A stretch of 64,000 nt of DNA from Phaseolus vulgaris (GCF_000499845.2 NC_023749.2:37386105-37450104); one strand, 5' to 3'. Shown: positions 34,257-46,551, counted from the first letter of the stretch. The notes: generated from the letters alone by a model not told the origin. Translations and numbers: made by a program.

Positions 34257-35356
34257 TCAGACATTCCCCAAGGCCAAATTAACAGAATTAGAAGCACTGC
34301 ATATGTTAAACTGTAAGAAATGTGAGTGAGGGTTAATAAAGTCAACCGACTTTAGCCCTAACCACGCGTAGTAGAGACTCCACACTAACCAACCAAAATG
34401 ACAACCAAAACACAAATGGAAAGAGTTTTCCTCTTCTTCCCCACACAAGCTACACATAATACTTTCCTTCACAATCCCACGCCTGACCAAATTAACTTTG
34501 GTTGCAATCTTGTTTTCCAATACCCTTCAAGCAACGAAATAAGCCGAAGGCAAGGCTTTAACCCTCCAAAAGGCCTTAAATATTTGTAAATGCTCCCCTT
34601 CAGAATCTCCATTGAGAAAACCATAAGCTGACTTTACCGAAAACTTGGAACTTGTGTCTTCATTCCAGGTCCCCTTATCAACTTTTTCCAAATCAAGCAC
34701 AAAGGCAATCACCACCTCCATAAGTTAATTGACTTGGTTCTTCTCCCACACAAATAGGTTTCTTCTCCAATCCAAACGCCACTCTTACCCATTGTTGACC
34801 CAAGTCCCACAACATTCCAACGAAGCTTCTTTTGATACACTAAGAGAGAATAGCCTTGAAAATATACTCTTTAAGGCTTCATTACCCACCCACTTGTCCT
34901 TAGACTTCCCATTGCCAACATCCCAAACAAAACAATCTTCAAAATTCCTACCCCAGTCCTCCAACTTCCAAATCCCCTTCAAATCTCTCCACCAAAGGGA
35001 ATCTTTGTTGTGTAGCCCAACCTTTTTCAAGCTTCTCCAACCACCATATTTAGACTGTAAAACCTCCTTCCACAAACCACCCTTGTTAGTACCCAACTGC
35101 CAAATCAATTACTCAACAAGGCCAAACAACACAATTTGATATTAATAATACCAAGTTCGCTAGCTTCCCGAGACTCACAAACCTTATCCCAAGAGGCCCA
35201 CGCGATCTTCCTCCCTTCCGAACCCCAACTCCATAAGAAATTCCTCTGAAGATTCACAATCTTTTTCAGCACTACTGAAGGAAGCTTAAACATTGACAGA
35301 TAAAACAACGAGATAAACAATAAAACCGACTTGATCAAGAAGATTCTCCCAGCCAT
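34257..35356 (-). pseudogene. LINE C-terminal region with reverse-transcriptase zinc-binding domain
   Basis: Frames 35356-35105 (AGRIFLIKSVL, LQRNFLWSWG), 35108-34785 (GGLWKEVLQSKYG, SLWWRDLKGIW) and 34721-34257 (FSVKSAYGFL, FWRVKALPS, CSLCGEEEENSFHLCFGC) follow the typical plant LINE tail with a C-C-H-C zinc-binding motif (zf-RVT). Several frameshifts. Confidence 0.82.
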
Positions 35357-36620
35357 ATAATTAAATCTTCCTTTCCATTGTCCCAGTCTAGATTTAACTC
35401 TTTCAACTACGCCATCCCAAAAGGCTTCCCTCTTCTAACACCCCCTACCGGCATACCATGTATTCAAAAGGTGTTTTCATCACGTCACAATTAAGAATAG
35501 CCGCAAAACCTCGAATCTCAAGCGGGTCAACCCTCACTCCTCAAATACAACTTTTCAAGAAATTCACCTTTGAATCAGATGCCAACTCAAAACAACTTAA
35601 AATAACCTTAATGATAAACACACTTTTAGTATTCGCCTAACAAAAAAACAACGTATCATCTGCATACTGAAGCATATTAACCCTGACCTTCTTGTAATGT
35701 CTAAAGTCTCTAAATGACCAATCTCATCAGCATTCCTAAAGACTCCCGTCAAACCTTCAACCGCTATAAGAAACAAAAAATGAGGCTAGAGGATCACCTT
35801 GCCTCAAACCCTTCAAAGGAGATAATTCCTTAGTCGGGCTCCCATTAAAAAGAACAAAAACTGTAGCAGATTCCATACAAGCTTTAATCCAATGAATCCA
35901 CTTATCACAAAATCCCAACCTACCTAACATCTAATAAATAAATTCCCACTTTACAGAATCTAAAGCCTTCTCATAGTCCACCTTGAAGAAAACGCAAGAC
36001 TTCTTCTTCCTCTTTACTTCCTCTAGTACCTCATTGGCCACAAGGACACTATCCATTAACCCCCTTCCTTCAAGAAAAACAGACTGTCTTAAGTCAATAA
36101 CTTTATTGATTACCTTTTTCAGCCTCAAAGAAAGAAGCTTTGAAACAATTTTATACAAGCAACCGACTAGAAAAATGGGTCTAAAGTCACCAAGCTGTTG
36201 AGGATTATCTAAGTTAGAAACTAAAAAAATAAACAAAGAATTTGTGCCCCTTTGCCACTTACCATAATCCGCAAAATCATTTACAGCCAATAGGATATCC
36301 TTCTTGATAACATCCCAGTTAAATTCAATAAAATCAAAATTAAAGTCGTTCGGACCAGGACTTTCCGAACTATCACAGCTCCAAACCACATTCTTAACTT
36401 CTTCCTCCGAAAAAGATTCTACCAACATAATGTTTTCAACCATAGAAATAGAATTAAACTGAACATTATCCAACCTAACCTGAGGCCCATCGACTCGGTC
36501 GAACCTGGTCTTGAAAAAATCTCTAACCTTATCCTTAGTTACTTCCTTATCCTCACACCACACACCATTAACAAATAAACCGTTAAGACTATTCTTCACC
36601 CTCCTCCACTTTACAGTCAA
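35357..36620 (-). pseudogene. LINE reverse transcriptase
   Basis: Frame 36620-35931 holds SPGPNDFNFDFI, RPIFLVGCLYKIVSKLLS and FKVDYEKALDSVKWEF (RT motif A). A stop at about 35930 is followed by broken frames with LKGLRQGDPLA and the catalytic YADD (35655-35666). Target-primed reverse transcription is the family role; this copy is dead. Confidence 0.85.
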
Positions 36621-36899
36621 ATGAAAGTACGTAGTGTTTAAATCACCTTATTTCAACCATTTGAGGCACGTTTTTTGATGAAAAACAACTTCTTGCTTAA
36701 AAGCAACTATTCCTTTGAAACCAAAACCCTATCAATTATACTTTTAACAGACCCATTCAGTTTATACCAAGTAAACTTTCTACCAATCATCGAAATATCC
36801 AACAAATTTGATTGTTCAATAAAATTTTTAAACCCACTTATTTCTCTGCTATAATCTGACATAAAAGTTAAACTTTTTCTCTCCTTTCTTCTGATAGCG

Positions 36900-37371
36900 T
36901 TAAAATCCCCTAGGACACATCAAGCCCTAATCAGTTGAGACTTCCTGATTTCTCTAATCTCATCCCAAATACGCTTTATTTCTCTCAACGAGCCACAACA
37001 ATAAACATTTACTATGGTAACTTGTATCCCACCGCCAATCTTCCATCCCCATTCAATAACAGAAAAACTACTCCTATTGTAGGATTTAGATAAATGAAAG
37101 CAATTCCTTCTCCACATCGTAATTAACCCTCATGCATTATTGATAGAGCCGATTTCGACCCATTCAATATCATTAGAACCCCATAACTGAAAACACTTTT
37201 CCACACCAAACTCAAAACATTTTGATTCCTGAAGACAAACATTCCAAGTTGTTCCTTACCAATCAGCTCACAAAGACATCTTCTTTTAACTCCACCCCCT
37301 AACCCCCTAATATTCAGACTAATTAATTTCATCATCAGAAACACACTCCTCCTCGCTTCTACAAAATTCAC
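36900..37371 (-). pseudogene. LINE endonuclease (fragmentary)
   Basis: 37371-37123 begins with the usual ISLNIRGLGGGVKRR start of a plant LINE ORF2, and 37117-36920 has VTIVNVYCCG of the AP-endonuclease-like fold. Much of the domain is frame-broken or lost. Confidence 0.75.
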
Positions 37372-37738
37372 GAGCTTCCATAAATTGTAAAGGACTTAAA
37401 ACCCCAACTTCCTCCCCATTAGTTGTAAAACCCAACTCCTTTCCAAACTTCCAAATTTTCTGAGTTTCAGAAAACTCATTTTTCAACCAGAACACTTTGT
37501 TACAATTTCTAACCGCACTATCAGTAATAAAAGAAATAGCGTTCTCAGATCTCAACTCCACTGAAGAAGCAGGTTGGACAACCCTGCCATCCGATAAAGC
37601 ATTCCCAAATTTCGAAAAAGATATGGGCTTAAGACCACTCAAATCACCATTGCTAGTCAAACTATCTAGAACTATGATCACTGGACGTCGCAGAGAGACA
37701 TCCTCCATCTCACAACCAGAAAACTTAACAAAGTCCAA
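37319..37738 (-). pseudogene. LINE ORF1 C-terminal remnant (probable)
   Basis: 139-codon frame just upstream of and overlapping the endonuclease start. It has no zinc knuckle and I do not recognise it directly; position is the main argument. Confidence 0.4.
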
Positions 37739-37869
37739 AGGAGAAATAATCCCTACATTATACCTCTCGCCTTCCTTATCTGTGGTAATTAACTCCTGAC
37801 TGGTAGGCCCAAAGAGACCCGTTCCATCTTCCTTAATGATATGATTCCAATAGAAAGATATAGATGATT

Positions 37870-39880
37870 CTTTGACATTTTATGGAATCAACTTGAGTTG
37901 GAGAATGAATAGGCACTTTTAATAGAAATGGATCAATGTTCTATGTTTCAAGAACTCACCAAAACTTGCACCAAACACCAAACTCACATGGAAGATCCAT
38001 TTCTTGCCAATTGAACCGATTAAAAGGTGCACAAAAGTAAATGAACCGAATAGAAAGCTTAAGAAATGAAATGCACCGAAAAAATCAATAAGAAATGAAG
38101 AAGAACCAAATAGAACCAGCCAAAGAGAAGATGAACCGAAGCATAGCAAGAATTAAGCTAAAATACCGAATGAAAATACTAGAAAAGGAACCTAAGACAT
38201 GTTTTAGCTTCATATGAACATGGAGATGAAATGAAAAGATGAAGAAGAGAAGAACTTATGAGAAAGAAGAGCTTGGTTGATGGTCACGCCACTTGAAGTG
38301 TGAAGGATCCAAGATAAGTGAGCAAATGCCGCCACTTGAGAGAACCAAGGCACTCAAGATGAGATAAGGAAGAGGAGAAGACAAGTTCTCACACACTCAA
38401 TCACCAATTTGGGAGAGTTTTGCTATATCAATTCTCAAATATGAATTATGAAGGACCTAAGCCCTCCTTTTATAGGAGCAAGGGCCGGTCATTTACAAAG
38501 CTTATTCTATAAGCTACCCAAACTACTCTTACACTCACGCCCCCTACTAAGCTCACTCCCCCAAGCTTCTAGAATTTCCTAAAGCCTAAAGATGTTTTTA
38601 CAAAAGAGGTGTCTAATGTTTCCCTCTAAGCACCTTTTAAAACTAAAGATATTATAAAAAGAGAAAACAACCTTCCACTATTTCCTAATTCCTTGAACTT
38701 GCTCCTTGTAAGCCTATGAGGTGGGCTAATGACTTCTTGAGCGTCTACAACTTGGGCCTCTACCTCTTCTTGTCCTTGATTATTGGCCTCTATTTCTTCT
38801 TGATCTTGATCTCCATCACTTAATCTCACCCCAAGAACGCACACCACCCTTGATATGAACCAAAGAACATGATATGAACATGTTATGGATTCAATATGAG
38901 TTGGAACATGGATAGGAACCTTTAGAATTGGATCAAGATTCTTTACCCATTCAAGAACATATTCAAGAACACAAGAACCAATTCAAACTCACTTAGAAAC
39001 CCATCAAGAACAACAAACCCATGGATAGAAACTCCATAACACAACATATAGCATTTATACCCATGGAGGCCGTGACCAAAAGAGCAAGCACAACCAATTT
39101 GCACCGATTAAAATTGAATATAAGTGCAGCAAATGAAAGACGACATCATAAGAAAGAGATTGAACCGATTGAAAGTGAAAACAAACAAGTAGAACAAAAG
39201 TGGGTAATTTGGAAAATGAAGGGAAAATGGACTTATGTGGTTGAAGCTCTTGGAATTGTGCACGCCACTTGAAGGGGTGGATTGGCTTCAAGATAAGTGT
39301 TGCCGCCACTTGAGAGCCCAAGATCTCATAAGATAAGACTAGAAGAGGAGAAGACACAAGTTTGTCACACTCACTCACCAATTTGGTAGAGATTCTTTAC
39401 TCTCAAAAATCAATTTCAAACTTAACTTGTTATTTCAAAGACCCAAGCACCCCTTTTATAATAGAGAGGGCCGGTCCAAGTTACAAAGGAGAAGGAGCTT
39501 GAAAGGTCATTCTTCTAGTCCCTTCCCAAACTAGCGCCTAAAGAGAAGGAATTAAGAAGAATCACTTCTTCTAGCTTCTTCCTACAAACTAGCGCCTAAG
39601 GTACTTTACAAAAGATGTGTCTTTTTGGTTTCCCTCTTAACACCTTCCTAAAGCTATTTCTATTTTATTTACAAATTTATACAAAAGAAATTACAAAGAG
39701 AGATATTAATTGGAACTCATTCTTTGAATGCTTGTAGTCTTCTTGTTGGCTCTGGGCTTGGTCCTCTCTTTATTTAATTCTTCTTTATTTTTTAGAAGAC
39801 TATAAGGAAGAACTTTAAACGTTTGGGTGGATGGCCTCTTCCTCCGTTAGTGAAATCCTCTTCTACTTGATCTCCATCAA
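37870..39880 (-). mobile_element. Two gypsy-type LTRs in tandem, each with a scrap of pol end
   Basis: Minus orientation: pol-end scrap (39880-39700), LTR (about 39700-38880), pol-end scrap (38850-38626, containing PHRLTRSKFKEL, like the TRSR tail of gypsy polyproteins), LTR (38625-37870). The LTRs share GCCACTTGAGAG, AGAAGAGGAGAAGAC and CTCACCAATTTGG. Same family as 12455-13305. Exact ends not determined. Confidence 0.55.
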
Positions 39881-40360
39881 CCCTGTTTTCCGCCGCCTGA
39901 CACCACTCCTTTGCCAATCGTCGCCCCCTCAATGTGAATTACAGACAACAGAGTAACCACACCGGCCACCATCCCCCCATTCGATGACCACCTCCCCCTC
40001 GTCGCAGCCCATTGGATGCGAAAACCCTTCACCAGCCGTATACCCACTGCAAATCAGTGCAGCAACTGGTGTTCCACCGCGAGTTATCATACCTCTCGGC
40101 CACCCACCGCGAGACAATGCACTAGCCACTATCCCGCCGCAAGCCAATACTGAACTTGCTCCATCATCAGCCCCCTCCATGTGTGACGCACAAAGCCAAA
40201 CATGATCTCCGCCACTGTGAACCACTACCTGCATTGGCGCACCAAATGAGCCATCTACGCCCAGGTTCTATGCTTCAGAACCGTGGTCGTTCACCTTCTC
40301 GCAAGCTAGGTTAGCTTTGGGAACAAAGGTACCAGAAAGTTCTGCCACCACACACAAATG
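39880..40360. other. GC-rich stretch, possibly LINE 5' region
   Basis: Clearly richer in GC than its surroundings, with a 101-codon minus frame (40234-39929, Gly-rich) that I do not recognise. It lies between the gypsy LTRs and the resumed 168-bp module, as the LINE 5' end should. Confidence 0.35.
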
Positions 40361-40364
40361 GTGT

Positions 40365-40830
40365 ACAATTTTTGTGTAAAGTAGGTGAAAGTCATTGAAG
40401 TTTTTTTGTGTAAGGTAAGAGAAAGTCATGAAGTGTTTGTGTCATCTGTAGTTAGGTTTTATAGTGTGTAGTTAAAACAATATTAGGGCTTTTAAAATGG
40501 TTCCTAAATGGTTAGAGTTGTGTGTAGGGTTTGTTTGTTTACCGTCACTCATCGTACACAATTGTATTTAAAGCAAGTTTAGGATTTTTAAGTATTTGTG
40601 ACTAGTTAGAGTGTATGTAAGATTTGTTAATGTGTGGTTAAAAGGAATTTAAAGCTTTTCATTAATCTTATGGTATGTTTATAACTTTTGAGAGTGTGTA
40701 AGTTCAATGTCTTTAAGATGTTTTAGTGTGTCTATGTGCAAATGCGTTTAAGTTTTTCTTTGTAATGTATTTCATTTCTTAATTGTGTCAGGATAGTTGT
40801 AACCCTATTATTACCTAGGAGTTTCTCTAT
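40365..40830. repeat. ~168-bp module, array 3 (right piece) and 3' flank
   Basis: Starts TGTACAATTTTTGTGTAAAGT; the flank to 40680 matches 24440-24700. Confidence 0.65.
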
Positions 40831-42280
40831 TTAATTAAGTTTGTCACCGTTTATATCTCACCAAGTGTGTTTTTAGTTTATTATTTAAGTATGTTTTTCA
40901 AATTTTTTTTATTCAAATATGCAATCATTATTTATTAACGATTCAATAAATTTAGATTTTAAACTAGGTTTAAGCATGTAATTTTTATATAATTAGATGA
41001 TAATAAAATTTAAATTTTTTTATTTTTTATTATAATTTTTATCATAACTACTTTTTGTTATGGAATGCATACCTTATAATTTTTTTATAAATAATCATTT
41101 TATTATTAATTTCCATTTTTTTAAACATCCGAAAGACAGTTAAACTTAATCTTTAAAAAAATTAGAAACTATTTATTATAAATTAGTCATTATAAATTAT
41201 ATATAAAACTATTATTATAATAATCCATTATTACTTTTTAAACATTATAAAAATTGAAAAATATTGAACCATCTATTTTTTAAGTCTATTTTATTTTAAT
41301 ATAAGTATGTGTTCAATGTTATATAAATCTAATTATAAATTATATATATAAAAAATTATTATAATAATCCATAATCTAATTTAAACATTATAAAATTTAA
41401 CAAACTTAAAAAGAATTAAATCATATATTGTTTTTTAGTTAGAGTATATGTTCAAGATTATCTATCAAATTTGTTTTTATTCACTATAATAATAAAACTA
41501 TTTTAATTTACTTACTTATTCAATCTTATATAATTATCAATGTAGTTAAAATATATAAAAATTATATGATAATAAAATTCAAAATTTAAATATATCATTC
41601 CTTGTGTGTGTTTTAGTTTTTTTTATAATGTTTAAATATATTTTAAACTATTTTTGAATATGTATTTAAGAATGTTTTGATATTTAAGTGGGTGTAGCTC
41701 CTCTGATTATGTCAATAATATTGTTCTTGGTATAATTTAATTCAGTTTCAAATTGAAAATGGATTCAAACTATTAATATAATACAAAAATAATCAAATCT
41801 GAATTATGATTAAGTTAAAAAATTAACTTCTTTTATAATAACTTTCGTCATATATTTTTTTTTTCATAAATAGTTGCACTTAATCATTATACAAACTATA
41901 TTTTATTTATTATAAAAATTTTAAACTGGTCTTCATGAATTATGAATAAAAAATGACAGTAACAATCCATTATTAATTTTTAAATAATATATAAATTTTA
42001 ACAAAATTTTTAAAATTAAAATATCATAGTGTTATTTAAAAAAAAAAAAAAAGCTTTCATGTTAGGCATCACTATGCAACTTAAGATCTCAACTAGGCTC
42101 ATACCTCAAGTAACAACAATCATTTGTCATCACATGAAAAAAATATTATTAAAAAAATAAAAAAGAAAGAAAAATACGGGAGACTAAACCAAAACCCATA
42201 TGTTAACAAAAATTATATATAGGTAGATCATACATATTCATAAAGAATCCTAAGAACAAACAAGATGGAAACCTATTATA
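40831..42280. other. Very AT-rich spacer
   Basis: No coding frame, no clear TE ends; repeated short blocks such as TTATTATAATAATCCA. Confidence 0.6.
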
Positions 42281-43370
42281 TCAATAAAAAGATTCTCTAT
42301 GAATAAATCCTAAATTAGCCAACTTATCAACACACACATTCCCTTCATGAAAAATATGAGTAATCCTAAACTTAATTTTCCCAGAGTAATTAAGATAAGT
42401 ATTCCATCGATTATGAAACATCCAAGGAACATATGTCCTAGCAGTAAACACAACACAAACCAAAGCAGAATCACATTCCAACCAGACATTAGTAAGCCTC
42501 ATCTTTTGAGCTTCCTCCATAACATGTATAACCCCATAAACTTAGCAACCAGAGTAGTCTCGACTTCAAGAAACGTAGAAAAAGCTCCAATAAATTCCTT
42601 CATACTCCCACGAAAAATACCTCCACAAGTAGCAAGACCAGATATCCCCTAGCAACCCCATCAGTATTAATTTTAACCTAGTATGGTGAAGGAAACTCTC
42701 ATCTAACAGGAAGAGGACGTTGAACTTTATCAGTACGAGTGTTAATACAAAAAAACTTGAGCACATTGGAATCAAACATATCATTCTTCATTGAAGCTTT
42801 AGACGAATTACCCACTAGACAAGTATAACCCCATAAACTTAGCAACCAGAGTAGTCTCGACTTCAAGAAACGTAGAAAAAGCTCCAATAAATTCCTTCAT
42901 ACTCCCACGAAAAATACCTCCACAAGTAGCAAGACCAGATATCCCCTAGCAACCCCATCAGTATTAATTTTAACCTAGTATGGTGAAGGAAACTCTCATC
43001 TAACAGGAAGAGGACGTTGAACTTTATCAGTACGAGTGTTAATACAAAAAAACTTGAGCACATTGGAATCAAACATATCATTCTTCATTGAAGCTTTAGA
43101 CGAATTACCCACTAGACAAGTTAAATCTTTAATAACCATAATAACTCTAGAAACCTCAATCTTATCCTGAAAACGAGCATAATTCCTCATACACCATATC
43201 ATCCAAATAGAAAAAGTTATTACAGTTAGCTTAATCAATTTATCAAACGGACTACCATCACTCTTAATAAAAGAAAGAAGATCATCCTTATTAGAGAAAT
43301 GATAAATAGGAAAAAAGTGTTGAACCCAACTTCAAATACGCAAAGCATTAGCACATTCAAAAAATAAATC
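42281..43370 (-). pseudogene. 3' fragment of a second LINE (RNase H domain)
   Basis: Minus-strand reading in several frames: ITFSIWMIWCMRNYARFQDK, VIKDLTCLVGNSSKASMKN, then GLATCGGIFRGSMKEFIGAF, FLEVETTLVAKFMG and NVWLECDSALVC ending NVCVDKLANLGFIH. This is the plant RNase H domain (RVT_3 type) found at the end of some LINE polyproteins. An internal stretch is duplicated. Nothing of the reverse transcriptase core is present. Confidence 0.8.
42527..43120. repeat. 297-bp tandem duplication inside the LINE fragment
   Basis: Unit 1 42527-42823, unit 2 42824-43120; from ATAACCCCATAA to CCCACTAGACAAG the two copies appear identical except for one A. A very recent event. Confidence 0.92.
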
Positions 43371-43379
43371 AGAGTGTTA

Positions 43380-43917
43380 ATTTTAATATGATGTATAATT
43401 TTTTATTTATTTTATTCATTAATTTATATTTTCATATACTAATCAATTTTATCTAAAATATCATTATTTATATTAAAGTCATTTGTAAATTTATATAATT
43501 ACTTGTGAAAATTAATTATGGTTTGTTTACATATTTGAGTTATAATCAATTACAATTAATTGAACAAAAAATATAAAAATAATATATTAGATAATTTTAT
43601 TTATTTTAACTAATTTCGACCTTTAAACCGGTGAATCATTCTGCAGTAGGTAATGAGTATTATGTTGAGGAATGTTTAGAAAGACTAAACAATTATTCTG
43701 ATATTGTTGATTTAAAATGGAAAATGCTGCATGTTAAAAGTAGATATTTGGTGCATGAGGTCTAAATTTATCTTTACTAGTACCATTCATTAATGATTTG
43801 AGTTTTGAATTAAATTAATTATGTGTAAATAATATAGGATAGAATGTACTTAATACAAGTCTTTATAAACATTATAATTTATATTATTTTATATAAATAT
43901 AAAAAATTTATTATATA
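43380..43917. other. AT-rich left flank of Tat-A copy 2
   Basis: A weak reading YYVEECLERLNNYSDIVDL at about 43650-43710 is too short to assign. Ends in ATATA (43913-43917), the target duplication. Confidence 0.5.
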
Positions 43918-44710
43918 TGTACCGCCCTGGTGGTTGGGTGTGATGACGTGGCATCCTGCTACCGTGTAAGCGTGTTGACAAGGCGCCAGGTTGGCAGATA
44001 GGGAGGAAGTCGGGAGGCACGTGTAGTCGCCAGTTGTTAAGTTGGCGTGTTCCGATTTCCAGCTTGCCAGAATAGGCGATCGCCAGGTTAAAGATCAAGT
44101 CGCCAGATGTAGACTCAGGCGACCAAGCAGTCGGAGATCGCCAGAACAAGCACATCGCCGAAGATGAAGGAGAAGCAGATTATGAAGGCGGCCGGCGAGA
44201 CCACAGGGAAGGTGTATGAAGGTCCTAACTCGCCAGTTCCAGTAGAGATCGCACTCCTAAGTTAGCTATGCACTGGGCAGTACCATGCATAAGTAACTTA
44301 GCCAAAATGAGAGTAGAAGCAACGCCAAGTCAGGGAGCCTCCAGATGATGGCATGTGTACGGTTGGATGCGAGCCACGTGTCCAAGTCTGTAACTGCCAG
44401 GAGAGAGAAAGCCACCAGGTATATAAGAGTTCTTAACAGACTTTCTGAGGTACGCACGTTCAGTTCATACACTTTACGCTTGCGAGTGATAGAGCTGATT
44501 GTGAGAGAGGATTTGCACGGTTCTCGTTCTTAGTATTTGGTGATACCGTCACTGACTTGAGCGTCGGAGTGCGATCGGCCGCAGCGGCGCCGTATCGTTT
44601 CTTTGCAGGTTCTTGAGATAGATCCCGAAGAGGAACGAAGGTGAGAAGCGGCGCGCACGTCGATCCTTTGACGAGGCATTCTCCAGCGCTCCGGTCAACA
44701 GGCAGGATCA
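43918..44710 (+). repeat. 5' LTR of Tat-A copy 2
   Basis: TGTACCGCCCTGG ... GGCAGGATCA. TATATAAG at 44420-44427 is the likely promoter box; a conserved TGACTTGAGCGTCGGAGTGC at 44553-44572 lies in the transcribed part. Confidence 0.96.
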
Positions 44711-45096
44711 TCAGGCGCCCACCGTGGGGCCGTGTAAAACTTGCTCCCATCCACAGCGTGAGGTATATAAGAGTTCTTAACAGACTTTCTGAGGTACGCA
44801 CGTTCAGTTCATACACTTTACGCTTGCGAGTGATAGAGCTGATTGTGAGAGAGGATTTGCACGGTTCTCGTTCTTAGTATTTGGTGATACCGTCACTGAC
44901 TTGAGCGTCGGAGTGCGATCGGGCGCCGTATCGTTTCTTTGCAGGTTCTTGAGATAGATCCCGAAGAGGAACGAAGGTGAGAAGCGGCGCGCACGTCGAT
45001 CCTTTGACGAGGCATTCTCCAGCGCTCCGGTCAACAGGCAGGATCATCAGGCGCCCACCGTGGGGCCGTGTAAAACTTGCTCCCATCCACAGCGTG
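44417..45096 (+). repeat. Tandem duplication covering TATA box, R-U5, LTR end and primer site
   Basis: Unit 1 44417-44760 (344 bp), unit 2 44761-45096 (336 bp). By eye they are identical except for an 8-nt deletion in unit 2 (GATCGGCCGCAGCGGCGCC against GATCGGGCGCC). Both units carry AACGAAGG, whereas the 3' LTR and copy 1 have AACGGAGG. Confidence 0.94.
44711..44735 (+). other. Primer-binding site (first of two)
   Basis: TCAGGCGCCCACCGTGGGGC follows the LTR end directly, in the position of the tRNA primer site. The same sequence recurs at about 45047 because of the tandem duplication. I do not assign the tRNA. Confidence 0.65.
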
Positions 45097-45414
45097 AGTT
45101 CGTGGAAGTTTTCGAGGTTTTCGGCGTGGTTATGTGCTGGTGCAACTGTCGTTCGCAGTTCCTTTGAATTTCGTTCGGTGAGTTTGCGTTTTGTACCGTT
45201 TGTTTGGCTTTCGATCGGTGGAGTGAGGTCTTTTGTTGCTTGCGCGCAATCTGTTTGGTGGAAGTTCGAGTTCTTTCGTTTGTTTGGCTGTCCGCGGGGA
45301 AACGGTGGTTTTTTGGTAAAGTTGTGGTTTTCTTCGAGGGTTTGCGGTGTTCTTGAAGTTCTTCGATCGTGGTTGGAGTGTTGTTTACTGTATTCCTGTG
45401 TTTCGCTGACGTTA

Positions 45415-46551
45415 ATGAGAAAAATGAGAAGCAATCGCTCCAGTCCCGTGGCGCCTGTCGCTGCTGAAGGCGACGCCGCCATGACCATGGCGCAGATGGC
45501 AGAGATGATGCGCTCGTTGCAGGCCACTGTGGAAGCCTCGCGCGTAGAGCAGGCAAGGATACATGAGGACCTGGTCGCCTCTCGCGCCAGAAACGAGGAG
45601 CTCAGCAAGGTAACTGAGGAGCTGCGTCGAGCTCTTCAGAAGCAGCAAGGACGTTCTTCTGCTGAAGAGGTGGCGCCGTCTACGCCACCTCGTGTTTTCC
45701 CAATGCCCTTCGTTCAGGCGATTACCGACACGCCTATTCCCACGAGCGTGGTTTCGGTTAAGGCTGTCTTTACCGGCGTGGAGGATCCAGAGGCTCATCT
45801 GACCACGTTCCACACGCAGATGATGCTGTCGGGAGGGTCAGACGCCGTCTACTTCAAGATGTTCGTGAGTACGCTCCAGGGAACGGCGATGGAGTGGTTT
45901 GTGAGCCTACCTAACGGCCACATAACCAATTTTCAACAGTTCTCGAAAATCTTTGTCGAGCAGTACATTGTGAATAAGGCACCGCCCAGGGTGTCCTATG
46001 ATCTGTTTAATATAAGGCAGTACCATGGGGAGTCCCTCAGAGACTACCTCAATCGCTTCGGAGCGCAGATGGTCAGATCGCCGGCCAAGGATGAAGAAAT
46101 GCTGGTCTATGCCTTCAAGAAGGGCGTGCAGCCAGGGCCATTCTGCGAGGCCTTGATCAGGGCTCATCCAGCGACGTTTGCTGAAGTCAGGCGACTAGCG
46201 GTGGCCCACATCACCGACGAGAGTGAAGTCGCCGAGAAGAGAGGCAGCGTGGCTCCTGCCAGGCCACGCGCCCAAACCAGGATCCAGCCGCAGAGGGTGC
46301 TGGAAACGGCGGCGGCGGCCAGAAGAGACCAGAGGACTCGCCATCCTTACGACAGGAGAAACAAGGGAAGAAGCCAAGCGCGCCAACAACCAGCACGCCA
46401 GCAACCAGCACGCTGGGAGTACAATCGCCCGCCTAAGCACAAATTAGTCATGGGACTAGCGGACCTGATCGCTATCCCTAACATATCTGCTAGGTTGAAG
46501 GCACCCGAGAAGGTGGGCGACAAGGTGCTGGGGTCAAAGCCGGACGCCTAG
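45415..46551 (+). pseudogene. gag of Tat-A copy 2, ending in an in-frame TAG
   Basis: 378 codons from ATG 45415 (the frame is open upstream to 44977, but that part is LTR/leader). Coiled-coil N-terminus (about residues 20-80), then a retrotransposon Gag capsid domain (AHLTTFHTQMML, GTAMEWFVSLPNG, FEQ-type VEQYIVNKAPP, SLRDYLNRFG), then a basic Arg/Gln-rich nucleocapsid region. TAG at 46549-46551 is followed in the same frame by CEFHQCFGHTLDSY, the zinc-finger-like motif that normally continues Gag. Copy 1 has TGG here, so this looks like a point mutation of a fused gag-pol. Confidence 0.88.

Larger units (their letters stand above)
33886..37850 (-). mobile_element. Plant L1-type LINE, degenerate
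   Basis: Minus orientation, from right to left: ORF1 remnant (37738-37319), endonuclease, reverse transcriptase, Cys/His C-terminal domain. It inserted in the 168-bp module (array stops at 33885, resumes at 40365). A GC-rich stretch at 39880-40360 may be the 5' part of the same LINE, separated by LTRs inserted at 37870-39880; that is inference. No poly(A) tail is obvious at the left end. Confidence 0.8.

Noticed and set aside
43650..43770. Possible short coding remnant (YYVEECLERLNN)
   Set aside because: About 20-40 residues with stops on both sides; no family recognised.
44977..45414. N-terminal extension of gag upstream of 45415
   Set aside because: It consists of LTR U5, primer site and leader sequence inside the tandem duplication; capsid homology starts after 45415.
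44874..45608. 244-codon minus-strand frame over the leader
   Set aside because: Antisense shadow of LTR and gag, with no recognisable domain.
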